In this document: piece by piece, positions 49,193 through 59,081 of the stretch
Position numbering within the stretch: the stretch's first letter is position 1
Layout of the letters: the number at the start of each line of letters is the position of its first letter
NCBI RefSeq assembly: GCF_021789315.1
Contig: NZ_CP084561.1
Location: forward strand, 2,418,001 to 2,482,000
Length of the DNA: 64,000 nucleotides
Direction of reading: 5' to 3'
From: Arthrobacter sp. FW305-BF8
Lineage (GTDB): Bacteria; Actinomycetota; Actinomycetes; Actinomycetales; Micrococcaceae
The notes under the pieces: model-generated
The model's input: the letters and a program-made list of their open reading frames with translations, nothing else
The model's database searches: none
Told to the model about the DNA's origin: nothing
Translations under genes and position numbers: made by a program

Positions 49193-51019
49193 ATGCCACA
49201 CCTGAAAAGCCAAGTAGCAGCCGTGACCACGGCCCTGGCCATGAGCGTGACGGCGGGCGCCGTCGCCCCTCCCGCGTTTGCTGATGAGCGGGTGACCGAA
49301 AAGACCGCGACGGCCACCGGATATGGCGGCGCGGTGAGCACCGTGGACCCGGAGGCTTCCGCCGCGGCCATCGACATCCTCCGCCGGGGAGGCAACGCTG
49401 CGGACGCCGCGGTGGCCGCTGCGGCCACCCTCGGCGTAACCGAGCCGTACAGTGCCGGGGTCGGCGGCGGCGGGTACTTCCTCTTCTACAGCGCCCACAC
49501 CGGGCGTGTCAGCACCATCGACGGCCGCGAGACGGCACCCGCGGCCATGCCGCACGACGCCTTCATCGACCCGAAGACGCAGAAACCTTACAACTTCACT
49601 CCGGAGCTCGTCACCAGCGGCGTGTCGGTGGGCGTTCCCGGCACGCCGGCCACGTGGGAGCGGGCGCTGGACCGGTGGGGAACCAAGGACCTCGACGACG
49701 TCCTCGAGCCGGCCATCGAAGTTGCGGACCGCGGGTTTGTGGTGGACGATACCTTCCGTCAGCAGACCCTCGACAACAAGCTCCGCTTCAAGGCGTTTAC
49801 CTCAACCAGCAAGCTCTTCCTTCCCGGCGGTGACGCACCCGCCGTCGGCAGTATTTTCAAGAACCCGGACCTTGCGGCAACCTACCGGCTGCTCGCGGAC
49901 AAGGGAACACGCGGCTTCTACCACGGGGCGCTGGCGAAGGAGATAGCTGCAACGGTCCAGGCTCCGCCCAAGACCAAGACCACCAAGCTGCCTGTCCCCG
50001 TTGGCCACCTGACGACGGCGGACCTCGCCAAGTACCGCGCGCTGAACCAGCGGCCCACCCACGTGGAGTACCGCGGCCTCGACGTATACGGCATGGCCCC
50101 CTCAAGCAGCGGCGGCACCACCGTGGGCGAGGCGCTGAACATCCTTGAGCCGTTCAACCTCTCCGGCATGTCCAGGCCCAGCGCGCTGCACCACTACTTC
50201 GAGGCCAGCGCGCTCGCCTTCGCTGACCGCGGCAAGTACGTGGGCGACCCCGCGTTCGTCGATGTTCCCACGCGTCGCCTGACGGACCCGCTGTTCGGCA
50301 AGGAACGCTCCTGCGAGATAGATCCGAAGAAGGCGGCATCAAAGCCGGTGGCCCCTGGTGACGTGGCAAATTACGACGGCGCGTGCCCGGCCGCCGCGGC
50401 GGCCCCCGCTAGCGAGAAGGACACCGAGAACATCTCCACCACCAACATGACCGTCGCGGACAAGTGGGGCAACGTCGTCGAGTACACCCTCACCATTGAG
50501 CAGACCGGCGGGTCGGGCATCGTGGTGCCCGGCCGCGGGTTCCTGCTGAACAACGAGCTGACCGACTTCTCCACCGTGTACGACCCGAAGGACCCGAACC
50601 GGATTGAGCCCGGCAAACGGCCCCGGTCCTCGATGTCGCCGACCATCATCCTCGAGGACGGCGAGCCGTTCCTGGCCCTCGGCTCGCCCGGCGGCTCAAC
50701 GATCATCACCACCGTCCTGCAGACCATCCTGAACAGGGTGGACCTGGGGATGAACATCTCCGCTGCCATCGCGGCTCCGCGGGCGGCGCAGCGGAACGCG
50801 GCCAAGGTTACGGCCGAGCCGGCGTTCATCAAGACGTATGAAAGCCAGCTGAAGCCGTTCGGCCACGAGTTCACCCCGTCCGGTGACGCGTTCACTTCGG
50901 CAGCGGAGATCGGCGCGGCTACGGCCATCGAGTTCGAGTCCGGCGGGCGCATGGTCGCCGCGGCTGAGCCGGTCAGGCGCGGGGGAGGCTCCGCCATGGT
51001 GGTCAGGCCCTCGCGGTAA
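49193..51019 (+). CDS. ggt: Gamma-glutamyltransferase, secreted
   Basis: A 608-residue Ntn-hydrolase precursor. A signal peptide covers residues 1-31 with cleavage near P-A-F-A|D. The large-subunit motif is G-G-N-A-A-D-A-A-V-A-A-A. The self-processing Thr is the first Thr of T-T-N-M-T-V-A-D-K-W-G-N, and the small subunit contains R-P-R-S-S-M-S-P-T-I and G-S-P-G-G-S-T-I. It cleaves glutathione and other gamma-glutamyl compounds outside the cell. An imperfect GTGAC...GTCAC palindrome (49150-49165) lies 28 bp upstream. ATG 49193 follows GGGAGCGACC. Confidence 0.92.
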   Translation: MPHLKSQVAAVTTALAMSVTAGAVAPPAFADERVTEKTATATGYGGAVSTVDPEASAAAIDILRRGGNAADAAVAAAATLGVTEPYSAGVGGGGYFLFYSAHTGRVSTIDGRETAPAAMPHDAFIDPKTQKPYNFTPELVTSGVSVGVPGTPATWERALDRWGTKDLDDVLEPAIEVADRGFVVDDTFRQQTLDNKLRFKAFTSTSKLFLPGGDAPAVGSIFKNPDLAATYRLLADKGTRGFYHGALAKEIAATVQAPPKTKTTKLPVPVGHLTTADLAKYRALNQRPTHVEYRGLDVYGMAPSSSGGTTVGEALNILEPFNLSGMSRPSALHHYFEASALAFADRGKYVGDPAFVDVPTRRLTDPLFGKERSCEIDPKKAASKPVAPGDVANYDGACPAAAAAPASEKDTENISTTNMTVADKWGNVVEYTLTIEQTGGSGIVVPGRGFLLNNELTDFSTVYDPKDPNRIEPGKRPRSSMSPTIILEDGEPFLALGSPGGSTIITTVLQTILNRVDLGMNISAAIAAPRAAQRNAAKVTAEPAFIKTYESQLKPFGHEFTPSGDAFTSAAEIGAATAIEFESGGRMVAAAEPVRRGGGSAMVVRPSR

Positions 51020-51073
51020 GTGCGGGGCGCCCCTGGCCTCAGGGCAGGAACTAGTCAGGACTGCTGGTTCCGG

Positions 51074-51691
51074 TTAGGGCGAGGCCACACGCACACTAAC
51101 CGTGCTCTCGCCCTGCAGGAACTTGATACGCAATGCGGCTTCACGCGTCTCCGCCGGGACGGTGAAGCTGACATCGCCGGATTTGCTCGAGTCACCTGAG
51201 ACCAGTTCGTTCAAACCCGAGTCGGGGGCGACGCTGACGCCGGCGACATTGAGCCGGAAGGTGGAATCCCAGAAGTTGAGGTCATACCTGCCGTGGTTGG
51301 TGGCGCGCACCGAGAACGTCAGGGTGATCTTCCCATCCACGTCGGGCCGGGCCTCCGCGCTGAGGACCTCGTATTCCACCTCCGACGAGCGGTATTTGCG
51401 CTGCTCCGGCAGTGTGACAGTCCATCCCGGGCCTTCACCCGGTGCCGTGTTGCCGGGGCTGGATGCCGTATTGCCGGGCCGGTCTGAGGCGCCGGAATGG
51501 GTGGACGTTCCTGTTTGCGGGGACGCCGCGCCGGTGGCCTGGCCGGACACAATTGGCGCTTTGGCGGCGTTGAACACCCCGAGCTGACCCAGGCCAAGGA
51601 GGAGCCCGGTCACCGCGGTGAGCAACGCGGCGGCCGCCGTGACAATGCCCGGCAAAGTTACCCACCAGCTGGGGGGTTTTTCTTCGGTCAT
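51074..51691 (-). CDS. Membrane-anchored protein with extracytoplasmic beta domain, unknown function
   Basis: A 205-residue protein. A single N-terminal helix (residues 11-40, L-P-G-I-V-T-A-A-A-A-L-L-T-A-V) anchors it. A Ser/Thr/Gly/Pro linker (about 45-80) follows, then a beta-rich domain with E-V-E-Y-E-V-L-S-A-E-A-R and D-G-K-I-T-L-T-F-S-V-R-A-T-N-H-G. That is similar in pattern to DUF4352-type immunoglobulin-like domains. ATG 51691 has GGGGGACC upstream. Single gene, convergent with ggt. Function not known. Confidence 0.65.
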   Translation of the reverse strand: MTEEKPPSWWVTLPGIVTAAAALLTAVTGLLLGLGQLGVFNAAKAPIVSGQATGAASPQTGTSTHSGASDRPGNTASSPGNTAPGEGPGWTVTLPEQRKYRSSEVEYEVLSAEARPDVDGKITLTFSVRATNHGRYDLNFWDSTFRLNVAGVSVAPDSGLNELVSGDSSKSGDVSFTVPAETREAALRIKFLQGESTVSVRVASP

Positions 51692-51724
51692 TTTCGGTCC
51701 CCCTCGGGTCCCCTGCCACCTCAC

Positions 51725-51936
51725 GATGGTGGCATTTCCAATAATCCAGCCAACGGGCTTTCTGCGCCAGATGGCTGACGTTTTCCGGCTGGCTGCAAAT
51801 GGCTCCGCCGCTGGATGCCGGCACGGGGGAAGGCTGTAACGCTGCAGTAACGGTTGACCGCATACGTTACTGTCCTGCTCCTACGCGGGCTTTTTGCGTT
51901 TTCGGAGCGGCTGGAAGCAACGTAGGAGGGTCTGCA
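51725..51936. promoter_or_regulatory. Upstream region of the metalloprotease gene with repeated half-sites
   Basis: 212 bp. GTAACG (51847-51852) and CGTTAC (51865-51870) form an inverted pair 12 bp apart, with a further GTAAC just upstream. A TTGACC lies between them. It looks like a promoter with a regulator site; the regulator is unknown. Confidence 0.45.
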
Positions 51937-52959
51937 GTGAAACTGGAATCACTTCCGGACGAGGTAGTTGCCTCACTCGAGGTCCGGAATGCGTGGCGGA
52001 ACCAGGTGGCCGGCAGCGGCGCCGCCCTGGAATTCCTCGTCTCGGATCTGGCGCGCTGGATGCCCGGCTCCGCGGTTCGGGTGGCTTTCCTAGATGGGGA
52101 TACCGCCCTCCACGCCGACATAGCCGGCGCTACGAAGCAGATTACCGATGCCTGCAACCTCGAACTGGACTTCGGGTTGGACGCCACCGGGGAGTACCGG
52201 CGGTGGCATGAGGACGATATCGCCTATGCGGCGGAAATCCGGGTCGCGTTCAACATGGGGGGCTACTTTTCGCTGGTGGGCACCGACAGCAGCGACGCCA
52301 CGATTGGCTCCCCGGGCGGTTCCGTAGGCGGCCGACCAAACCAGCGAAGCCTGAATCTGGGCGGGTACATCACCGACCGGCCCGAAAAATGGGAAGGCAC
52401 CGTGCGGCACGAATTCCTGCACGCCCTGGCCTTCCACCATTCCCACCAGAACATGCGCGGCACCTGCGAGCAGGAGTTCAGGTGGGACGATGATCCTGAT
52501 TACGTGCCGTCCAGGAATGCAAAAGGGGTCTTCGTGCCCGATCCCGCCGGGCGCCGCCCGGGCATCTATACCTTCCTTGCGGGTCCGCCGAACAACTGGC
52601 CCCGCGCCAAGGTGGACCACAACCTGCGCACTGAAGACGATCCTGCCGCCGTCGCCGGCCCCTTTGATACCCAATCGGTGATGCTGTACAGCTTTCCCGC
52701 CTTTTTCTACAAGTCCAACCCGAGCAGCTGTGCTCCGTCCGGCAACGGACAGGACCTCTCCGCCGGGGACCGGCGCGGCCTTCAGCTGCTCTACCCGCAT
52801 ACCGCGGAGGAGGTGGCAGACCTCCAGGAGCGGGCCGGTGCCGCCCTCGCGGCCCTGGACGGCGCCGGAAGCGCGCCGGAATCCTTCGAGATCGCCGGCG
52901 GGGACTACCGGGACCGGACGCTCGAACTGCTCCACACCCTCTCGGGAGGCGGCTCCTGA
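51937..52959 (+). CDS. Zinc metalloprotease, metzincin-like
   Basis: A 340-residue protein with zinc motif H-E-F-L-H-A-L-A-F-H-H (residues 158-168), that is HExxHxxxxxH with His158, His162 and His168. A downstream S-V-M-L-Y-S-F fits the Met-turn. Matrixin- or astacin-like peptidases share this plan. No signal peptide is seen, so it acts inside the cell or leaves by another route. The GTG at 51937 has AGGAGG seven bases upstream; an upstream in-frame ATG at 51799 lacks one and would add an unlikely extension. It is followed 93 bp later by the protease-nuclease fusion. Confidence 0.8.
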   Translation: MKLESLPDEVVASLEVRNAWRNQVAGSGAALEFLVSDLARWMPGSAVRVAFLDGDTALHADIAGATKQITDACNLELDFGLDATGEYRRWHEDDIAYAAEIRVAFNMGGYFSLVGTDSSDATIGSPGGSVGGRPNQRSLNLGGYITDRPEKWEGTVRHEFLHALAFHHSHQNMRGTCEQEFRWDDDPDYVPSRNAKGVFVPDPAGRRPGIYTFLAGPPNNWPRAKVDHNLRTEDDPAAVAGPFDTQSVMLYSFPAFFYKSNPSSCAPSGNGQDLSAGDRRGLQLLYPHTAEEVADLQERAGAALAALDGAGSAPESFEIAGGDYRDRTLELLHTLSGGGS

Positions 52960-53052
52960 CGGCCGCGGTCGTTCCGCCAGTTGGGGCCCGGCGGGACCGG
53001 TGCGCGCAGCTGCGCCGACGTGAAAGGACCTCTCACTTGAAAGGACAGGGCA

Positions 53053-54927
53053 ATGACCACCAGCAAGGCGTCCTCGGGAAAGAAGAGCCCGGCTGAGGAG
53101 AAGATCGCTAAGGCACTGCGGCAGTTCATCCGGACGCGGGGAGCCGAGTACTTGAAGGACCCCAACATCACCTCCATCGGGGTGGGCTACAAAGTCAGCG
53201 AGGGTACAGCAACCGGGGAACTGGCCCTGCAGTTCACCGTCGACCAGAAGGCTGCTCCGGAAGACCTGGGAGCGCTGGACACCGCGCCCATTCCCGAAAG
53301 CATTATGGTCGACGGCGTCGCCGTTCCGACTGACGTGATCCAGCGGAGCTACCGGCCCGGGTTCCGCGTTGTGGCCGAAGCTGAGCCGCCCGCAGCAAAG
53401 GTGCGTGCTGACCCGGTGCTCCCGGGAATCAGTGTCGCCCACACCCGGGGCACTGCCGGGACCATTGGCTGCATCGTCTATGACAAGACAGACGGAGCAC
53501 CACTGGTGTTGAGTAACTGGCATGTGCTGAACGGTCCGGGCGGCGCGCTGGGGGACACCGTGGTTCAGCCGGGACCCCACGACGACAACCGGGTCGACCG
53601 GAACCGCCTCGGAGTTCTCAAGCGCTCCCACCTTGGCGTCGCCGGTGACTGTGCGGTGGCGACCATTGAGGGCCGCGGCATCGAGCCCGAAATCCTCGGC
53701 ATCGGTACGGCGCCGCAGGAACTGGGCGAGCCGGAAATTGGCGATAAGGTCATGAAGAGTGGACGAACCACGGGCGTCACCCATGGCGTGGTCCGCCGGG
53801 TGGACGTGATCGCCAAGCTGACCTACGGCACGGAAGGCGAACATGCCATCGGAGGCTTCGAGATAGGCCTGGATCAGCAAAACCTGCCAGACGACGGCGA
53901 GATCAGCCGGGGCGGGGACTCCGGTTCAGCCTGGATCTTCAAGAACGCCAATGGATCGCCCGGGACCGTTCTGGCTGGACTGCACTTTGCCGGCGAGACC
54001 GGTGCCACCACCGACGAGTATGCCTTGGCCTGCCTGCCCCAATCCGTGTTCGAGAAGCTGGAGATCACTCTGGTGCCGCCCGCGCCCGAAGCATTTCCGG
54101 GTGAAGCAGTTCCCGGTGAAGCAGGGGGCGGCTATGACGCCGCCTTCCTTGGCGTGCGGGTGGGTCTGCCTGCCCTGGCCGCCTCGCTTGCGGACGACGC
54201 GGTTCTGCTGGACGGCCATGAAGTTATTCCGTACACCCACTTCTCGCTGGCAATGAGCGCGTCCCGCCGGTTTGCCAGGTGGGTCGCCTGGAACATTGAC
54301 GGCACCGCGCTGAAAAAGATCCCCCGGAAGGCTCTCAACTTCACCAAGGACCCCCGAATCCCCGCCAAGTTCCAATGCGGAAACGAACTCTACAGCGACA
54401 ACCGCCTGGACCGCGGTCATCTGGCCCGGCGCGCAGATCTGCTGTGGGGCGACCTTGCCGAGGCGGATCGGGCCAACCGGGACTCCTTCTTCTACACCAA
54501 CATCACGCCGCAGATGGATGATTTCAACCAAAGCAGCCGAAGCGGGATCTGGGGTCGCATAGAGGACGCGGTGTTCGCCGACGTTGAAGTTGAGGACCTG
54601 AGGGTCAGCGTCTTTGGCGGTCCGGTCTTCCAGGACGACGACCGGGTCTATCGGACGGTCCCCTTGCCAAGGGAGTACTGGAAAATCGTCGCCTTCGTCG
54701 AGGACGGGCAGCTGAAGGGGCGGGGGTTCCTGCTGACCCAGAACCTCAATCAGCTCGAAGCGCTTGAACTCGACGAATTCCGCGTCTTCCAGGTGGGCGT
54801 CAGCGAAGTCGAAGAACGCACGGGCCTGCGGTTCCCTGAGGGGCTCCGTAACGCGGATACGTTCCCGGTGCCGGAATCCCTCTTGGCCCGGGAACCGCTG
54901 GACAGCCCTGCCGGCATCCAGTGGTGA
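53053..54927 (+). CDS. Fusion: trypsin-like serine protease + DNA/RNA non-specific endonuclease
   Basis: A 624-residue two-domain protein. Residues about 125-335 are a trypsin-fold peptidase: His157 in S-N-W-H-V-L, Asp199 in A-G-D-C-A-V-A, and Ser290 in G-G-D-S-G-S-A-W. After a Pro/Gly/Glu linker (340-360), residues 385-600 form a NUC-type nuclease with N-R-L-D-R-G-H-L-A-R-R (catalytic His456) and Y-T-N-I-T-P-Q-M-D-D-F-N-Q-S for metal binding. No signal peptide; a Lys-rich N-terminus. The ATG has AAAGGACAGG upstream, in a duplicated TGAAAGGAC pair. Both active sites look complete. Likely a toxin/effector-type enzyme or stress nuclease (inference). Confidence 0.85.
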   Translation: MTTSKASSGKKSPAEEKIAKALRQFIRTRGAEYLKDPNITSIGVGYKVSEGTATGELALQFTVDQKAAPEDLGALDTAPIPESIMVDGVAVPTDVIQRSYRPGFRVVAEAEPPAAKVRADPVLPGISVAHTRGTAGTIGCIVYDKTDGAPLVLSNWHVLNGPGGALGDTVVQPGPHDDNRVDRNRLGVLKRSHLGVAGDCAVATIEGRGIEPEILGIGTAPQELGEPEIGDKVMKSGRTTGVTHGVVRRVDVIAKLTYGTEGEHAIGGFEIGLDQQNLPDDGEISRGGDSGSAWIFKNANGSPGTVLAGLHFAGETGATTDEYALACLPQSVFEKLEITLVPPAPEAFPGEAVPGEAGGGYDAAFLGVRVGLPALAASLADDAVLLDGHEVIPYTHFSLAMSASRRFARWVAWNIDGTALKKIPRKALNFTKDPRIPAKFQCGNELYSDNRLDRGHLARRADLLWGDLAEADRANRDSFFYTNITPQMDDFNQSSRSGIWGRIEDAVFADVEVEDLRVSVFGGPVFQDDDRVYRTVPLPREYWKIVAFVEDGQLKGRGFLLTQNLNQLEALELDEFRVFQVGVSEVEERTGLRFPEGLRNADTFPVPESLLAREPLDSPAGIQW

Positions 54928-54933
54928 CAGCGG

Positions 54934-57900
54934 CTATTGACGGTTCACAGGACGCGGTACGGTAACCACAGCGTCGGAGCAGTGCCGGACCATCCGCGTG
55001 ATCTCCGGCAGCCACCAGACCACCAGTCCCCAGACCACCACGGCGGCGTACAGGCAGAGGAGGGTGCGCTCCGACTGGCGCAGGGTTCCTAGAACTCCCC
55101 AGACCGCCCAGGCAGCGAGGGGTCCCGCCGTTGCGGCCAGAACACCGGTCAGCAGGGCACCGGGCAGCGTCAGCCAGTCACACGTGAGAGCCAGCGCCAC
55201 GACCAGCAGGGCACCGGCCAGAACCACCAGGCTCTGCCAGTCGCGTGCGGCCGACCAGTGCATGAGCTCGGTGACGAGGGGCACGAAGACGGCCAGCAGC
55301 AGACCTGCCGTAGCCAGCGCCTGATCCAGCCGCGGATGCTTGCCGTGGATGAGCGCAGGCACGGACATGGCCCACTGCCGCGTGGCGATTACCAGCCCCG
55401 CCATGAACGCCAAGCAACTGATCACCATCAGTTGCCGTGCCTGGCTCGCTGCCAGCGCCAGCGGTACCAGCAGCAGCGTCACGGCCAGAGGACCCGCAAA
55501 TGCTCTTCTCGAAGCAGCCGCTTGCCAGTCCCGGGACCGCAAAGCCAGGGAAGGGTTTTCGGCGAGCGCTGCAAGGACGGGGCCCCACCGGTGCCAGCCG
55601 TCGTTGAGGGCCACCGCCGCAAGGATGAGAAAGAGGACACCGGGAAGTGCCAGCCACGGATAGAGGTACAACGGCTGAGCGCCAAAGGCAACATCTTCCG
55701 GCCGGGTCAGAACCCACAGGCCAGCGTAGCCAAACCCCAGAATGAAGGCCAGCCGCGCGGGGTGGACGACGGCGGGCAGTACAGTGAACAGCGGCACGAG
55801 CAGGACGTGCAGCAGCCAGCCCCCCAGTGTGGTGGCCAGCTTCCCGTCCGGCCGTGCCCGCCACAGCACCCGCAGTCCACGGGACATCAGCAGCAACCGG
55901 TAGGAAGCGCTCAGGTCGGATGGCCGGTCGGCGCCGGCACGGATCGACTGCCGTGCGGTCCTTCTGCTCTCAGGGGACGGGTGTGTGAGCCTGAATTGCT
56001 GTTCAGTGACCCTGTCCTGAAGCCAGGACACCCGGTTCCTGGAGCCGTGGGGCGGTTCGTCCGCATCTTCGTCGAGATTTTCCTCGTCCCCGTCTAGCTC
56101 GGGGATGCGGGGCCCGACGTCCACGGACAGCGTCTCGAGGAAACGGGATATGCCAGACGCCGCGTCCAGCCGTCCCCACCACCAGTCGTTTTCGCGCCAC
56201 TCCCGGGACAGGAAGCCACTGAAATTGGCCAGGGTATTGCCGGCAAGTTTGAAGAGTGAGGGAACGTCTGCCGGGTCGGAGTCAAGGAGTGCTGCCGCGA
56301 CCCGCTGATTGAGCTGAGGGTTTCTGAGGACGAACGCCACCATGCTCCGGTGCTCGCCATCCTTCAGCAGGGCGTAGTCTTCCGCATGGCCGGGCTTCTC
56401 GTCGCTCCCTATCCTCCAGTACCGGATCCTCGCCACCACCGGGGGGATGCCCGCCGCGGCCAGGGCGGGTGCCAGGTCGCGGGCAGAGAACCTGCTGCCA
56501 TCTGAGGGGGAGAGCACCATCCTGGCTAAGTGCGGCCAGGGGGTCTCCAGCCACCCACGGAGTCCGTACTCCGCCCGGCTGGCGTCCTCCGCCCTGGCTG
56601 TCAGGTTCGCGCTGTACCCGATGAGCACATCCAGATGGGATTGCAGGGCATTCCAGCAGGCGCTGAGATCCGGGCGGTCCGATTCCGCAGCCGACAGCCA
56701 CGCTGAAATGACTTCCTCGTGAAGAACACCGGGTTCGCAGTCCGATGATCTGTCAAGAACAGCCCAGAAGGCCTTGTCCCGGGCAGCAACCGCATTGTTG
56801 ATGACACCGTAGACGCCGGCGCGAAGCTCGTCGAAGGACGTGAGGCTGTTCCGAAGTTGCTCCGGAAAGGATTCCGTCTCGATGCGGCGCAGCCAGGAGA
56901 ACGCGCACTGCGCCGCATCGAGCAAGGCCTGGGCGTCCGCGGTGATCAGCTGGAACTGGGCCGTCCCCTCGTCCTGCCTCGAAATGGACTGGTATACCTG
57001 CCCCGTTTGGGAGTCGAATCCGCCTAGCTCGTCGCTGCCACGGGCCCGGAAGTTGCGGCGGTCTGTGGCGGTAGATGCAACCTGCCACTCATCAGGCCGC
57101 GTCAGCAGCTGGGTCAACATGTCCACGTCTGAGGTGGCACGGTAGCGGACGTAAGCGCGACGCCTTTCCAAGCCGACTTCCTTGCACCAGCGCTCGGACA
57201 GCACCGCGGCCAAGGCCTCAGAACGGCCAAGGTTCAGGGACAGGGTGTTGACGTAGTCGACATACTGGTTGACCTCCGAGTCAAGTGATTCGCGGCGCTT
57301 CAGCCGCAGCAGGGAGGCTCCCACTGCATTGACGAACTGTGAGATGTTCTCGTTTCGGCTTACCGGCACGGGGTCCCTTACGGCATCAGGGTCCAGGTAG
57401 AGCAGTGCCCTGTGAGCCGGCCGCGGTGAGACCCGGCCGCGCGCCGCCGTCAGTGCCCGTCCGATGGGGATGTTGTCGAACACGCCGCCGTCCACCACGT
57501 GGAAGGCGGCCTGTTCCCGCTCGGTGGTGGATGAGCGATGCGAGCCGAAGGCATGCCGCATATCGGGCTGATCCGGCGGCGGGTGGAGGTATTCGCTGCC
57601 CTCCATCGAGTAGATGGTGGCGGGTTCAAAAGCACCTGGGAACGACGACGTGGACCTTGCAGCATAGGCGAGCCGCGCCAGGTCGGCGGCCACCTCCCGC
57701 GCCGTGGCAGCGGTGTGGGCGGGGGTGTCAGGGCCGTTCCGGGCCGGGATCCGGTTGCCGGGAACAGGTCCGGCGGCGGCCGCCCCGGCGGTCCCTGTCG
57801 CTGTATTGCGACCCTCAAAGTGGAAACTTCCGCGCCCCTCCTGTACATCGGGGTTCCGGGAAAGCTCGTTGTCCAGAACGGTCGCGGACAGATCGATGGT

Positions 57901-58956
57901 CAGGTGCTCGGGGACCAGGGATTCATGCCGGTGGTCGGTACTGTAGATCCGCTCGAGTGCCTGCCGGATCCGGGGGAAGAAGTATTCGTCCCCGCGGAGG
58001 ATGGACTTGACGCGTCTGAGTCCGGGGGGACGCATGAGCTCCTGGAGGCCGCCGTCGCGCTGCCACGTCTTCAGGATGGTCTCGTCGGGTGCGGCGCCCA
58101 CCATCTGCGCCACCGCGTAGAGGATGCAGTTGAGTCCGCCGGCACTGGCGCCGGCCAGAATGTCGATTTCCACCCTGTCATATTGGGCCTCCACCAGCAG
58201 CGACGCGTATGCCTGTGCCCGCCGGAGCACGGGAGCGGCCAGGGGGTCGCTCGCAATTTCATCGGTCCCGCTGAGGTAGAAAGCGGTGAGTTCGTCACTG
58301 GCAGGGTCAGCGCTCTCCTCGGGCCTGCAGATCCGGAGGCGCCGCAAAATATCGAGTTCCGCCACGCAGCCACCGATCCAGACGGCAAGGCTGACGCCGC
58401 CGCGCATGGCGAGCGCGATCCTCAGGGTCCGGCCGAAAGCGGGCGTGAGCCCGTTGCCATCCGGAGTTTGGGCCGGGCCAAGCACCTGCAGGCGAACCGG
58501 CTGCGGGCGCTGCCTTTCCCGCACAAAGCGCTCCACTGACTTCCTGAATGCCGGCTCCGCGGACGCCTCGGCGTCAACGGCAGCTGCAAGATTTTGCAGG
58601 ATCGTCGGATCGCCGGGAGCCTGCTGCAGTTGGACGTAAATCTCCGCCAGTCCCCGCGGAAGGTTGATGCCCCGCAGATAGGGCGGAAGTGTGGCCGCGC
58701 GTTCGTCCGGCGTGATCCTGATGGCGCTGCGCAAGTGTGAAGCGGCCGCTTGTCCCAATGTTGAATAAGCCAAAGTAGCCCCTGGAACTGGACGATTTTC
58801 GTCCCAGTATGCGCCGCCTCCACCCTGGGGCATATAGCCCATGCGGGAGCCGGCTAAGTGATAGTCGGCAGTCGGCCGTCCGGGAATGGTGCGGCGGGGG
58901 GGGGCTCGGGCGGTGGGCCTGGGAGCAGAGGTGTTCCTGAGGCCAGTGATACGCAT
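54934..58956 (-). CDS. Giant patatin-like phospholipase with C-terminal membrane domain
   Basis: A 1340-residue protein. The patatin domain spans about residues 178-500: oxyanion G-G-V-S-L-A-V-W-I-G-G, nucleophile Ser271 in I-L-A-G-A-S-A-G-G-L-N, and the dyad Asp in VVDGGVFDNIPIG. A roughly 500-residue middle section of the patatin-related DUF3376 type follows. Residues about 1070-1330 hold some 7-8 hydrophobic helices. It probably hydrolyses membrane lipids. The ATG at 58956 lacks a good ribosome site and the frame passes a G9 tract (C9 in coding sense, 58896-58904) in its first 20 codons; ATG 58842 is an alternative start. Convergent with the protease-nuclease gene, six bases apart. Confidence 0.8.
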   Translation of the reverse strand: MRITGLRNTSAPRPTARAPPRRTIPGRPTADYHLAGSRMGYMPQGGGGAYWDENRPVPGATLAYSTLGQAAASHLRSAIRITPDERAATLPPYLRGINLPRGLAEIYVQLQQAPGDPTILQNLAAAVDAEASAEPAFRKSVERFVRERQRPQPVRLQVLGPAQTPDGNGLTPAFGRTLRIALAMRGGVSLAVWIGGCVAELDILRRLRICRPEESADPASDELTAFYLSGTDEIASDPLAAPVLRRAQAYASLLVEAQYDRVEIDILAGASAGGLNCILYAVAQMVGAAPDETILKTWQRDGGLQELMRPPGLRRVKSILRGDEYFFPRIRQALERIYSTDHRHESLVPEHLTIDLSATVLDNELSRNPDVQEGRGSFHFEGRNTATGTAGAAAAGPVPGNRIPARNGPDTPAHTAATAREVAADLARLAYAARSTSSFPGAFEPATIYSMEGSEYLHPPPDQPDMRHAFGSHRSSTTEREQAAFHVVDGGVFDNIPIGRALTAARGRVSPRPAHRALLYLDPDAVRDPVPVSRNENISQFVNAVGASLLRLKRRESLDSEVNQYVDYVNTLSLNLGRSEALAAVLSERWCKEVGLERRRAYVRYRATSDVDMLTQLLTRPDEWQVASTATDRRNFRARGSDELGGFDSQTGQVYQSISRQDEGTAQFQLITADAQALLDAAQCAFSWLRRIETESFPEQLRNSLTSFDELRAGVYGVINNAVAARDKAFWAVLDRSSDCEPGVLHEEVISAWLSAAESDRPDLSACWNALQSHLDVLIGYSANLTARAEDASRAEYGLRGWLETPWPHLARMVLSPSDGSRFSARDLAPALAAAGIPPVVARIRYWRIGSDEKPGHAEDYALLKDGEHRSMVAFVLRNPQLNQRVAAALLDSDPADVPSLFKLAGNTLANFSGFLSREWRENDWWWGRLDAASGISRFLETLSVDVGPRIPELDGDEENLDEDADEPPHGSRNRVSWLQDRVTEQQFRLTHPSPESRRTARQSIRAGADRPSDLSASYRLLLMSRGLRVLWRARPDGKLATTLGGWLLHVLLVPLFTVLPAVVHPARLAFILGFGYAGLWVLTRPEDVAFGAQPLYLYPWLALPGVLFLILAAVALNDGWHRWGPVLAALAENPSLALRSRDWQAAASRRAFAGPLAVTLLLVPLALAASQARQLMVISCLAFMAGLVIATRQWAMSVPALIHGKHPRLDQALATAGLLLAVFVPLVTELMHWSAARDWQSLVVLAGALLVVALALTCDWLTLPGALLTGVLAATAGPLAAWAVWGVLGTLRQSERTLLCLYAAVVVWGLVVWWLPEITRMVRHCSDAVVTVPRPVNRQ

Positions 58957-59081
58957 GAGAGCGGTTTTGTAACCGGAATGACGTTCAAATGGCGGGGATG
59001 ATTGACATCATTCACGCAACTGCGGATCCTCGTTCCGTAGATCTATCCCAGATCTCTCATTAATTGAATTTGGGGGCAACC

